A stretch of DNA of 64,000 nucleotides, from NCBI GenBank assembly GCA_016234495.1, contig JACRBI010000043.1, forward strand, positions 155,445 to 219,444, written 5' to 3'. Below the pieces are notes generated by a model, which had not been told where the DNA came from, ran no database searches, and saw nothing but the letters and a program-made list of their open reading frames with translations. The DNA is from Chloroflexota bacterium (GTDB taxonomy: Bacteria > Chloroflexota > Anaerolineae > Anaerolineales > Villigracilaceae). The translations under genes were made by a program, and so were the position numbers. Below are positions 15,748 through 23,996 of the stretch, piece after piece (position 1 is the stretch's first letter; the number at the start of each line of letters is the position of its first letter).

Positions 15748-17298
15748 ATGTTGATTTTTGTTTCCTGCCTGCTTCTTTTCTTGACCTCGCTGGCATTAAT
15801 CGGTTTGCGTCTGACCCAGCCGACCGCGCGTTTTGCGTGGCTGGTGGCGGTTGGCGGCGCAATGCTCGCATTCGCGAGCGTTTTCGTCTGGCTGGCACAA
15901 ATGCCCTTCGAGTTTGTTTTGCCGTCCTGGCAGCCAGGTGTTTTATTTTCGAGCCGGGTGTCATTCCGCGCGGACGGTCTTTCGTGGCCGCTTGCTTTGA
16001 GCATTGCCGCACTGACGTTGACGATGCTGCTCACCGCCGTGGCGCGGCCGATCATCGCAAATTCCTATACCTGGACCGGTGCTCTCGCATTGGGCGGAAT
16101 CGGTATTCTGGCGGTGACGGCTGACAATCCGCTGACCTTATTGCTGGTATGGGCTGCGCTTGATTTCACCGAACTTGCCGCGCATTTGCTGGCAGTCGAG
16201 GGCGTTTCGAACAACGAGAAGGTTGTTACTTCCTTTGCCATGCGCGCATTGGGCAGCGGGATTTTATTATGGGGCAACATTGTCAGCATTGCGCAGGGAA
16301 GCGCGTTCAACTTTCATTCCATGCCGGCAAATTCCGGGTTATATCTTGTCGCCGCAGCGGGACTTCGCCTGGGCGTGTTTCCGCTGCACCTGCCGTATTC
16401 GTCTGAATCTAGTTTACGGCGCGGGTTCGGCACATCGCTTCGCTTAATTTCGGCAGTTTCCACGCTGATTCTTTTGGCGCATGTCCCAGCCGGGAATAGC
16501 GCATCTTTAACCCCGTTCCTGCTCGCCTTCGCGGCTGTCGCTGGTTTATATGGCGGCTGGATGTGGCTTCGCGCACCGGATGAGTTAACAGGCCGCCCCT
16601 ACTGGGTCATTGGCTTGGCGGCGCTCTCAATAACTTCTGCGCTGAGCGGAAATCCCCTGGGCGCTGTGGCCTGGGGCTGCGCGCTGATTCTGGTTGGCGG
16701 GTCTTTATTTTTGGCATCGGTTCAACAGGTTTGGTTGAACCGCGCTTTACTTATCGGCGCGTGGAGTCTTTCGGCGCTGCCATTTTCGCTGACCGCCGGC
16801 GCATGGCTCGGAAACCTTGGGTTCTTTCTTCCGTTGGTGATCGCGGCTCAGGCTCTGCTTGTTGCCGGCTTCATCCGCCATGCGCTGCGACCTTCCGGGC
16901 GAGATACTCTCGATTCGCAGGCAGGCTGGACTCGCACCGTTTATCCGGCAGGGATTATTTTGCTGATCGCCTGTCAGATTTTGTTGGGATTTATCGGCTG
17001 GGACGGAGCGCTTCAAGTCGGCGCATGGCTGCCAGCCATCATCGCTTCGCTCCTGACCGTTGGGCTGGTGTGGGCGACACCGCGTTTTCGCATCCTCAAC
17101 CCGATCCGCGCGCACTGGGTAAAAGGTTCCGCATCCTCGCGCATGGATGAATTCTATGGCAGCTTGTGGGCAATCTATCGAATGTTCAGACGCATCAGTC
17201 AGGCGGTCAATTTAACGCTCGAAGGCGAAAGCGGCATCATGTGGACGCTGCTCTTCCTGATCATATTCATCTCCATCATGACACAGGGACTTCCATAG
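15748..17298 (+). CDS. NuoL/M (Mrp antiporter)-like membrane subunit
   Basis: 516 aa, about 14 membrane helices. Overall layout and the GLRLGVFPLHLP segment resemble the helix 7-8 region of NuoL/NuoM/MrpA proton-translocating subunits (typically K-x-x-x-x-PFHxWLP). In this protein Arg stands where the conserved Lys is expected, and the helix-5 segment LLLVWAALDFTELAAH lacks the usual W-E pair. The C-terminal tail (MDEFYGSLWAIYRMFRRISQAVNL) is amphipathic. ATG 15748 is chosen because it follows TACAAT and starts directly with a membrane helix. First gene of a three-gene operon. Likely function: ion-translocating or degenerate relative; not proven. Confidence 0.7.
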   Translation: MLIFVSCLLLFLTSLALIGLRLTQPTARFAWLVAVGGAMLAFASVFVWLAQMPFEFVLPSWQPGVLFSSRVSFRADGLSWPLALSIAALTLTMLLTAVARPIIANSYTWTGALALGGIGILAVTADNPLTLLLVWAALDFTELAAHLLAVEGVSNNEKVVTSFAMRALGSGILLWGNIVSIAQGSAFNFHSMPANSGLYLVAAAGLRLGVFPLHLPYSSESSLRRGFGTSLRLISAVSTLILLAHVPAGNSASLTPFLLAFAAVAGLYGGWMWLRAPDELTGRPYWVIGLAALSITSALSGNPLGAVAWGCALILVGGSLFLASVQQVWLNRALLIGAWSLSALPFSLTAGAWLGNLGFFLPLVIAAQALLVAGFIRHALRPSGRDTLDSQAGWTRTVYPAGIILLIACQILLGFIGWDGALQVGAWLPAIIASLLTVGLVWATPRFRILNPIRAHWVKGSASSRMDEFYGSLWAIYRMFRRISQAVNLTLEGESGIMWTLLFLIIFISIMTQGLP

Positions 17299-17910
17299 AT
17301 GATCATTGAAATCGTTTCATGGATCGCTGTCGGTCTGATCCTCGTAACTTCCACAGCCATGCTCATTAGCCGTGATTGGCGCATCAGCCTCGCGGCTTTG
17401 GCATTGCAATACGTTGCAGCCTTCTGGCTGGTGACCCGTCACCTGCCGTTTGTGATGGCCTCTGCAAAACTGATCACTGGCTGGATGGTGGTGGCCGCGC
17501 TCGGCATGACCCGCCTCGGGCTTTCATCTGCGGAAGATACTGACGAAGAATCTTCATTGCTAAACGGAGGATGGTTCCGCGTGATTCTGATGTGTATTGT
17601 AGCTTTGGTCGCTGCCGCAGTAACGGCGCGCATCGAAGCTGTCATCCCCGGACTCGGCTTACAGGTGATCGCGGGCAGCCTGCTTCTGATCGGCGCTGGC
17701 GTTGTGCATCTGGGTGTGACATCCGACATCCTGCGCGTGGTCGTTGGCTTGCTGACGCTGTTGACCGGTTTTGAAGTCATTTATGCCGCAGTTGAAAGCT
17801 CGATCCTTGTGGCAGGATTGCTCTCAGTGATCAGCCTCGGGCTGGGATTGGTCGGGTCGTATCTTCTGCTGGCCGGCTCCTCTTCGCCGGAAACGGAGAA
17901 CGGAGCATGA
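17299..17910 (+). CDS. HyfE/NuoK-like small membrane subunit
   Basis: 203 aa with about six membrane helices. Two halves with a charged linker (EDTDEESSL) in between; the C-terminal half (LRVVVGLLTLLTGFEVIYAAVESS) looks like NuoK/MnhC/HyfE subunits, in which a membrane Glu takes part in proton transfer. Start codon follows the previous stop directly and the end overlaps the next gene by 4 nt (ATGA), so all three genes are translated together. Assignment is by pattern and context only. Confidence 0.6.
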   Translation: MIIEIVSWIAVGLILVTSTAMLISRDWRISLAALALQYVAAFWLVTRHLPFVMASAKLITGWMVVAALGMTRLGLSSAEDTDEESSLLNGGWFRVILMCIVALVAAAVTARIEAVIPGLGLQVIAGSLLLIGAGVVHLGVTSDILRVVVGLLTLLTGFEVIYAAVESSILVAGLLSVISLGLGLVGSYLLLAGSSSPETENGA

Positions 17911-19304
17911 GCGCACCAATTCTATGGATAGCAATCCCATTCATCACCGGAGCATTAATGCTCTTATTCTTACGGGAGCGAATTTCTCCGCTCATCGCGG
18001 GGACTGTGGCATCCATCCTCGCGCTGACTGCCCTCATCATCCCGATTGACACCGCCCTCCTGCTTGGGTCGATCTCGCTCAAGATTTCGCCGTCAATTCA
18101 ATTTTTTGGGCGGAGCTTTTCGCTTTCAAATGCAGACGGCTCATTGCTCGCCGTTATTTATGGGTTGGCTGCGCTGTGGTTCTTTGGAACGGAAGCCTCA
18201 GGCTCAGCCAATCGCTTCGTTTCATTTGGATTAATGATCGTGGCATTGTTGACAGCATCGATCGCGGTGGAGCCGTTCCTTTTTGCCGCGCTGCTGCTTG
18301 AAATGGCGGCGATGCTGGTCATCCCCCTTTTGATTCCGCCCACTCAAAAACCAAGCCGCGGCGTAGTCCGTTTTTTGATCTACCAAACCCTTGCCATGCC
18401 GTTCATTCTTTTTTCAGGTTGGATGCTGGCCGGCGTGGAAGCCAGTCCCGGCGACATCAATACCACCGTACAGGCGGGCACCATGCTCGGGCTTGGATTT
18501 GCCTTTTTGCTGGGAGTCTTTCCGCTTTACAACTGGATTCCCATGATCACCGAAGATTCCCCGCCCTATGTCGTTGGATTTCTGCTTTGGGCTTTGCCGA
18601 CCTTTATCGTGGTTTTCGCGCTGGGATTTTTAGACCGCTATACCTGGGTTAGAACTTCGCCTCAACTTTCCGGCGCCATTCAACTTGCCGGGATTTTCAT
18701 GGTTGCGAGCGGAGGCGTGTTTGCCGCCCTTCAAAGACACATCGGGCGGATGATGGGCTATGCCGCGATAGCCGAGACCGGCTTGCTGATGCTGGCAATG
18801 GGAATGCAGTCCGCTGAGATCGTCAACGTCTCCTTCCTGCTGCTCATCCCGCGCGGGCTGGAACTGGCGGTCTGGGCTTTGGCGCTATCCATCATCAAAC
18901 GGAAAGCGCCCACATTGCAATTCAACGAAGTTCAAGGCTTGGCGCGCAGTTACCCTGTGGCAACCACTGCGATCATCCTTTCGCATCTTTCGATGACAGG
19001 ATTCCCTCTGCTGGCGGGCTTCCCTCCGCGGCTGGCTTTGTGGCAGGAATTAGCCGGGCAGTCGTTACCAACCTCCTTTTGGGTCTTTTTTGGGATGCTC
19101 GGCCTGCTCTTTGCTGCCACGCGGACACTGGCTGTCTTTGTCATGGCTGGCGGGAACAATGTCTGGAAGTTGAGTGAATCATGGGTGCAGATGACCATGC
19201 TCGGGCTGGGCATGATCGGGCTGTTCATCCTCGGAATGTTTCCGCAGGTATTACAGCCATTTCTGATCAACCTGCCGGCTTTGTTCAATCATCTCGGTCA
19301 GTGA
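17907..19304 (+). CDS. NuoN/NuoM (HyfB/F)-like membrane subunit
   Basis: 465 aa, about 14 membrane helices. The conserved helix-5 Glu is recognisable in LLLEMAAMLVIP. The segment GLGFAFLLGVFPLYNWIPMITEDSPP corresponds to the helix 7-8 FK-x-x-x-PFHxWxPD region, but the Lys is replaced by a hydrophobic residue. AALQRHIGRMMGYAAIAETG matches the helix-8/9 'YSSI(A)xxG' segment. No NADH, hydrogenase or iron-sulfur subunit lies nearby. Probably part of a small membrane complex with the two upstream gene products. No T-run terminator was seen after the stop. Confidence 0.7.
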   Translation: MSAPILWIAIPFITGALMLLFLRERISPLIAGTVASILALTALIIPIDTALLLGSISLKISPSIQFFGRSFSLSNADGSLLAVIYGLAALWFFGTEASGSANRFVSFGLMIVALLTASIAVEPFLFAALLLEMAAMLVIPLLIPPTQKPSRGVVRFLIYQTLAMPFILFSGWMLAGVEASPGDINTTVQAGTMLGLGFAFLLGVFPLYNWIPMITEDSPPYVVGFLLWALPTFIVVFALGFLDRYTWVRTSPQLSGAIQLAGIFMVASGGVFAALQRHIGRMMGYAAIAETGLLMLAMGMQSAEIVNVSFLLLIPRGLELAVWALALSIIKRKAPTLQFNEVQGLARSYPVATTAIILSHLSMTGFPLLAGFPPRLALWQELAGQSLPTSFWVFFGMLGLLFAATRTLAVFVMAGGNNVWKLSESWVQMTMLGLGMIGLFILGMFPQVLQPFLINLPALFNHLGQ

Positions 19305-19322
19305 TCATTTTTGCGGGCGTGC

Positions 19323-19328
19323 TATAAT
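19323..19328 (+). promoter_or_regulatory. -10 box upstream of the coiled-coil gene
   Basis: TATAAT, followed after 38 nt by ATG 19367 with its own SD (GGAGAG), so this is a normal leadered promoter. -35 is weak. Confidence 0.45.
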
Positions 19329-19366
19329 TTTGCGCATCGATTTTTTATTTATGAGTGGAGAGTACC

Positions 19367-20557
19367 ATGGAATTTGAACAGATCATCAAGCGCCTTGAAT
19401 GGCTGGATAAACAACAGCGTCAGAATCAAGATACGCTTACCAAACTGGACGCGCGCCTGACTTCCTTTGAAACGACGGTCAATGCGGTTTCAAAGCAGAT
19501 TAAGACCCTGGGCATTCAGGTAAATGAAATTACGCCCCTGCCTCTGCGCCTTGATCAATTTGAAGCGATGCTCACCCGTCAGCGGGCAGAAATTATCAAG
19601 ATGATCGAAGCCAATGAAAAAGCCCAGACTGCTGCTGAACGTGAAAATACAAAAAAGTTTCAGTCGGAATTGAGCGAAGTCAACAAAGCCATCATGCAGT
19701 TGAAAACAGCCACCAATCTGACGGAGATCAAAAAGCAGATCAAGGAACGCGCGGATGAAATGCAGCGGGTCTTGAACAACGTCAGCGACTTGAAACTTCG
19801 GGTCGATGACGCAGTCCGCACGAAGGATGACGCGATGCATTCGTTGAAAGCCATCGAAGAGACACGCAAGAACGACCTGAAACAAGTGGCGGATATCCAG
19901 GGCGAAATGACCGCACTTCGCAAACGCATTGACGAGAATCGCGATAAAGCCTCGGTCACTGCTGACAGCGTGCGCAATATCGAAAACCGCTTTACCGCAT
20001 TGACCGCATCCGAGTTGGAGCGCAAACAGGCGCAGGCTGCTTTTCTTGAGGAACAAGCCATCGTCCAACTTGACCGTGACCGCGCCTGGAAGGCATGGAA
20101 GGAAAAATACGAAGACTTCCAAAAAGAAGCGGCGAATTTGGATTCTCACATTCAAAACCTCGATGAGGCTTTGCGCGGCGCGAAGAAGGCACAGGACGCC
20201 TACCTCGAACTGAACACAAAACTTGAACGCCGCATCAACGAAGTGACCGAAATGCAGCGCCTCGCAGAAGACCGCCTCCGGCAGGAATGGGCCAGCTTCA
20301 AAGCCGACGACCAAAAACGCTGGACAGGCTACAGCCTCTCCTCCGAAGAATCGTTCCGCGATATCCGCAAAGAAGCGGCCAAAACCGCAGAACGCATCCC
20401 GCCCATCAACGATGCCCTGCAGGTCTTACAAGATCAAATGCATCAGACCACCGATGCCGCCGAAAAAGAATTGCAGGAGCTTATGAATGTTGTCCACGAA
20501 TGGATGACTTCCTACCAGCGCATCATGGGGCACGGCAAGAAAACGGTGAAGAAGTAG
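19367..20557 (+). CDS. Long coiled-coil protein of unknown function
   Basis: 396 aa, almost entirely charged and helical with heptad-like spacing (KRLEWLDKQQRQNQD near the start, later KKFQSELSEVNKAIMQL). No Walker motifs, no Cys pairs, no signal peptide or membrane segment. It ends basic (GHGKKTVKK). ATG 19367 is chosen because GGAGAG lies 4 nt upstream; GTG 19355 is in frame. I recognise no family; it could be a structural or chromosome-associated protein, by analogy only. Followed after 15 nt by the HEPN/MNT pair, so the three may be co-transcribed. Confidence 0.75.
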   Translation: MEFEQIIKRLEWLDKQQRQNQDTLTKLDARLTSFETTVNAVSKQIKTLGIQVNEITPLPLRLDQFEAMLTRQRAEIIKMIEANEKAQTAAERENTKKFQSELSEVNKAIMQLKTATNLTEIKKQIKERADEMQRVLNNVSDLKLRVDDAVRTKDDAMHSLKAIEETRKNDLKQVADIQGEMTALRKRIDENRDKASVTADSVRNIENRFTALTASELERKQAQAAFLEEQAIVQLDRDRAWKAWKEKYEDFQKEAANLDSHIQNLDEALRGAKKAQDAYLELNTKLERRINEVTEMQRLAEDRLRQEWASFKADDQKRWTGYSLSSEESFRDIRKEAAKTAERIPPINDALQVLQDQMHQTTDAAEKELQELMNVVHEWMTSYQRIMGHGKKTVKK

Positions 20558-20572
20558 ACCTCTGGAGCACAC

Positions 20573-20995
20573 ATGAATCTTGATTTATCCAATCTCAAAG
20601 ACTCGCTACGCTCTTTGGAAAAAGCCGTTCATTCCTATCACACGCTTTCGAAAAATAACACTCTCAGCGACGATGATATGGCAACGGTTAAATCGGGAGT
20701 CATACATAACTTTGAAGTTGCATACGAACAATGCTGGAAATTTATGAAACGCTGGATTGAAGTTAATATCAACCCTGATTCCGCCGATGGCGTAACGCGC
20801 CGCGAGTTATATCGACTAAGCGCCGAAAACCGATTAATTACCGATGTGGATGTGTGGATGGAATTCCATACTTCGCGCAATCTCACATCGCATACCTACA
20901 GCGAATATAACACCGATATAACCTTTCAATCTGCGCTGTCTTTTTTACAACCTGCGAAGGATTTTTTGGAAAGGCTTGAAGCTCGCAATGATTGA
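20573..20995 (+). CDS. HEPN-type nucleotidyltransferase substrate-binding protein (HI0074/HepT-like)
   Basis: 140 aa, all helical. FEVAYEQCWKFMKRW and the RNLTSHTY segment (Arg-x4-His, the HEPN RNase-type motif, plus a nearby Tyr) match the nucleotidyltransferase substrate-binding family TIGR01987/HEPN. In such pairs the HEPN protein is the toxin or partner and the adjacent MNT protein its modifier. SD CTGGAG precedes ATG 20573. The stop codon overlaps the start of the MNT gene (ATGATTGA), so translation is coupled. Confidence 0.85.
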   Translation: MNLDLSNLKDSLRSLEKAVHSYHTLSKNNTLSDDDMATVKSGVIHNFEVAYEQCWKFMKRWIEVNINPDSADGVTRRELYRLSAENRLITDVDVWMEFHTSRNLTSHTYSEYNTDITFQSALSFLQPAKDFLERLEARND

Positions 20996-21326
20996 AATTA
21001 CGCCCGAGCATTTGAAGATCGTGTTGAACACTCTTGAACGCCTCGCGCCTGAATGTGAAGCGCGCGTATTTGGCTCGCGTTATACAGGAAAAGCAAAGAA
21101 ATATTCCAACCTTGATATCGTTCTTGTTGGAACTAAAAAAATTGATTGGCGGCAAATTGCAAAGATCAAGGAAGCCTTTGAAGAATCAACACTGCCATAC
21201 CGCGTGGATGTATTGGATTGGAACGCCATTTCCCTCGAATTCAGAAAAGTCATCGAAGATCAAGGGTATGAAGTTATTCGAAAGATCAAACCTCAACAGC
21301 ACCCGACCATCAATATAGCGGCTTGA
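20988..21326 (+). CDS. Minimal nucleotidyltransferase (MNT) partner of the HEPN protein
   Basis: 112 aa. Contains EARVFGSRYTGKAKKYSNLDIVLVG, the GSx(n)DxD nucleotidyltransferase core, but the first catalytic Asp is Asn here (SNLD instead of SDLD). The remaining Asp (NLD) is present, as is a later VDVLDW strand that could carry the third acidic residue. The substitution may weaken or remove transferase activity. ATG 20988 overlaps the HEPN stop by 8 nt. The gene reverses the order seen at 12 kb (HEPN first here, MNT first there). It ends 10 nt before selB. Confidence 0.83.
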   Translation: MIEITPEHLKIVLNTLERLAPECEARVFGSRYTGKAKKYSNLDIVLVGTKKIDWRQIAKIKEAFEESTLPYRVDVLDWNAISLEFRKVIEDQGYEVIRKIKPQQHPTINIAA

Positions 21327-21336
21327 GCAAAAACTC

Positions 21337-23232
21337 ATGCGAGTCATCGGCACGGCAGGTCACGTAGATCATGGCAAGTCCACGCTCATCGCAGCGCTGA
21401 CTGGCATACATCCCGACCGTCTCAAAGAAGAGCAGGCGCGCGAGATGACCATCGAACTCGGCTTCGGCTGGCTCACCCTCCCGAACGGCGAAGAGGTCGG
21501 AATTGTGGATGTGCCCGGCCACCGCGACTTCATCGGCAACATGCTTTCGGGCATCGGCGGAATCGACGCGGCGCTGCTCGTCATCGCCGCCGATGAAGGT
21601 GTGATGCCGCAAACGAAAGAGCACCTCGCGATTCTGGATCTTTTGCAGATACCCGCTGGATTAATCGTTCTGACAAAAACAGACCTCGCATCAGACGACG
21701 GGTGGCTTGACCTGCTGGAAATCGACATTCGTGGTGCTGTGAGTGACACCGTCCTGCGCGACGCGCCCATTGTCAGAGTCTCAGCCAAAACAAAAACAGG
21801 ACTCGACCAACTAATTACCAATCTCCAATTACTACTCCAAAATCAACCTATCCGCCTCGACCTCAACCGCCCGCGCCTGCCGATTGACCGCGTCTTCAGC
21901 ATGAGCGGATTCGGCACCGTCGTAACCGGCACGCTCAGCGACGGTCATCTCTCCGTTGGCGACGAAGTGGAGATTTTGCCGAACGGGTTGAAAGGCAGAA
22001 TACGCGGCCTGCAAACGCACAAGAAAAAAGAAGAGACAGCCGTGATCGGCTCGCGTACTGCAGTTAACATTTCAGGCGTGGACATGGAATCGATCCAGCG
22101 CGGAAATGTCGTCGTCCGCCCAAATCAATATCAAGCCACCCGAAGAATTGACGCGCGATTCCGCCTGCTCAAAGATGCATCCGCGCCTGTCAAGCATGGC
22201 GACGAGGTAAAGTTTTTTGTCGGCGCGAGCGAGACGGTTGCAATTCTGCGCCTGCTTGGAATGGAAGAACTCGCCCCCGGTGAAGAAGGCTGGATTCAAC
22301 TTGAACTGCGCGACCCCGTTGTGGCCGTGCGCGGTGACCGATATATTCTGCGCCGTCCATCGCCCAGCGAAACACTCGGCGGCGGCGCAGTCGTTGACCA
22401 TCAGCCCAAAGGCAGGCACAAACGCTTTGATGCGGAAGTTCTCAAATCGCTTGAATCTCTTGCTCAGGGTTCTCCCGCAGATGTGCTGTTTGAAGCTGCG
22501 CTGGCGTTGAACGCAGTCAGCATTAAAGAGGCGGTTGCAAAATCACGTCTTGAAGTTGCCAATGCGCAAGCCGCGCTGGATGAGTTGATTCAAAATGGTC
22601 AGCTCCTGTTGCTGGAAAACGGCGAAGCAAAAATCACCAGCGACCTGCTCCTGATCGCGCTGCCGCATTTGAACGAGTTGAAAACCCGCATCGGAAACAT
22701 GCTCGGCGCGCATCACAAACAATTTCCATTAAGGCGCGGAATGCCGCGCGAGGAACTTAAGAGCAAACTCAAATTATCGCCGCGCATTTTTAACTCCATT
22801 ATCAACAAGCTGATCACTGACCATCTGATCACTGATTACTCGCATTGGCTGGCAAAACCCGAACACGAGATAAAGTTCAGCGCAGCCGACCAGCTCAAAG
22901 TTAAAGAGCTGATGCGCCGCTTCGAGTCGAATCCGTTTGCCACGCCAAGCGTCAAGGAATGTCAAGCTGCTGTCGGCGAGGAAATCCTCAATGCGCTGAT
23001 CGAGTTGGGAGAATTGGCGGCTGTTTCGAGCGATGTCATCTTCCGCAAAAAAGATTATGATGAGATGGTGGAGAAAATCCGCGCGGAGTTGCAGACCAAA
23101 GGAACGATCACGCTTGGCGAAGTGCGTGACATGCTGAACACCACGCGCAAATATATTCAGGCGCTGCTAGAACATTTGGATTCAATCGGCGTGACCATGC
23201 GTGACGGTGACGCCAGAAAGTTGAGGAAATAA
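21337..23232 (+). CDS. selB: Selenocysteine-specific elongation factor SelB
   Basis: 631 aa translational GTPase that brings Sec-tRNA to UGA codons followed by a SECIS hairpin. G1 is GHVDHGKS at residues 8-15; G3 is DVPGH; G4 is TKTD. Three beta-barrel domains follow, and the C-terminal winged helices that bind SECIS include FPLRRGMPREELKSKL and the last about 60 residues. Length is typical. No selA, selC or selD is in the window and no obvious UGA-containing gene lies next to it. It overlaps the following gene by 1 nt (TAATG). Confidence 0.95.
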   Translation: MRVIGTAGHVDHGKSTLIAALTGIHPDRLKEEQAREMTIELGFGWLTLPNGEEVGIVDVPGHRDFIGNMLSGIGGIDAALLVIAADEGVMPQTKEHLAILDLLQIPAGLIVLTKTDLASDDGWLDLLEIDIRGAVSDTVLRDAPIVRVSAKTKTGLDQLITNLQLLLQNQPIRLDLNRPRLPIDRVFSMSGFGTVVTGTLSDGHLSVGDEVEILPNGLKGRIRGLQTHKKKEETAVIGSRTAVNISGVDMESIQRGNVVVRPNQYQATRRIDARFRLLKDASAPVKHGDEVKFFVGASETVAILRLLGMEELAPGEEGWIQLELRDPVVAVRGDRYILRRPSPSETLGGGAVVDHQPKGRHKRFDAEVLKSLESLAQGSPADVLFEAALALNAVSIKEAVAKSRLEVANAQAALDELIQNGQLLLLENGEAKITSDLLLIALPHLNELKTRIGNMLGAHHKQFPLRRGMPREELKSKLKLSPRIFNSIINKLITDHLITDYSHWLAKPEHEIKFSAADQLKVKELMRRFESNPFATPSVKECQAAVGEEILNALIELGELAAVSSDVIFRKKDYDEMVEKIRAELQTKGTITLGEVRDMLNTTRKYIQALLEHLDSIGVTMRDGDARKLRK

Positions 23233-23900
23233 TGTGCGGACGATTTACCCTTACCGTTGACCCCGCCGAATTACAGGATGCGTTCGGCGATTTTATTTTC
23301 CCAAGTCAATTTGCACCGCGTTACAACATCGCGCCGAGTCAACCTGTGCTCGCCATTCCAAACGATGAAAAGATTACCGCCGACTTTTTTCTATGGGGCT
23401 TGATTCCCTCATGGGCGAAAGACCCGTCGATTGCCAACAAACTCATCAATGCGCGCGGCGAAACCATCGCGGAAAAACCGTCCTTCCGCGGCGGGTTTAA
23501 GTACAAGCGCTGTCTCATTCTCACCGATGGTTTTTATGAATGGAAATCAACCGAAGGCGTGAAAACAAAAACGCCGTATTTCATCCACATGAAAGACCGC
23601 AAACCGTTTGCCTTCGCGGGTTTGTGGGACGAATGGCACTCGCCTGATGGCGGCACGCTGCGCACCTGCACCATCATCACCACCTCGCCAAATGAATTGA
23701 TGTCCACCCTGCACAATCGGATGCCTGTCATTTTGGACCGCGCGGATTATGCTGACTGGCTGGACGCAGCGCCTCGGACTCCCGACAGCCTGCTCCCGCT
23801 CATCCGGCCTTTCCCCGCTGACAGAATGTCTGCGTACCCCGTCTCGACCATGGTCAACGCCCCGGGCAATGACCGCCCCGAATGTATTTTGCCGGCGTAA
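23232..23900 (+). CDS. SOS response-associated peptidase (YedK/HMCES family)
   Basis: 222 aa. Begins MCGRFT, with Cys2 as the catalytic residue that forms a thiazolidine crosslink with abasic sites in single-stranded DNA after removal of Met1. Other family residues are visible: FAPRYNIAPSQ, INARGETI (Asn), DGFYEW (Glu), TTSPNELM and LHNRMPVIL (His). It protects abasic sites in ssDNA from cleavage. The start overlaps the selB stop by 1 nt and is fixed by the need for Cys2. Confidence 0.95.
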   Translation: MCGRFTLTVDPAELQDAFGDFIFPSQFAPRYNIAPSQPVLAIPNDEKITADFFLWGLIPSWAKDPSIANKLINARGETIAEKPSFRGGFKYKRCLILTDGFYEWKSTEGVKTKTPYFIHMKDRKPFAFAGLWDEWHSPDGGTLRTCTIITTSPNELMSTLHNRMPVILDRADYADWLDAAPRTPDSLLPLIRPFPADRMSAYPVSTMVNAPGNDRPECILPA

Positions 23901-23903
23901 TTT

Positions 23904-23973
23904 CCACCACGAAGAACACGAATTTTCACGAAAAAGAAAAAAGAAATTCGTGTTCTTTCGTGAACTTCGTGGA
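23904..23973. repeat. Intergenic palindrome, CCACGAAG type
   Basis: Left arm CCACGAAG (23907-23914) plus CACGAA units, right arm ending CTTCGTGG (23965-23972). The centre is A-rich (AAAAAGAAAAAAG). It lies between the convergent YedK and SRPBCC-PDZ-DinB genes. Same design as the elements at 7371, 46203, 53571 and 56745. Confidence 0.75.
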
Positions 23974-23996
23974 TACCAAGTTAATTTGGATAAAAC

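Noticed and set aside
15546..16124. 192-aa open frame on the plus strand crossing the divergent promoter
   Set aside because: Overlaps the DUF3048 lipoprotein antisense and the complex-I-like gene in another frame; no motif and no SD.
19490..20314. 274-aa open frame on the minus strand
   Set aside because: Antisense shadow of the coiled-coil gene; the hydrophobic look comes from reversed Glu/Lys-rich codons.
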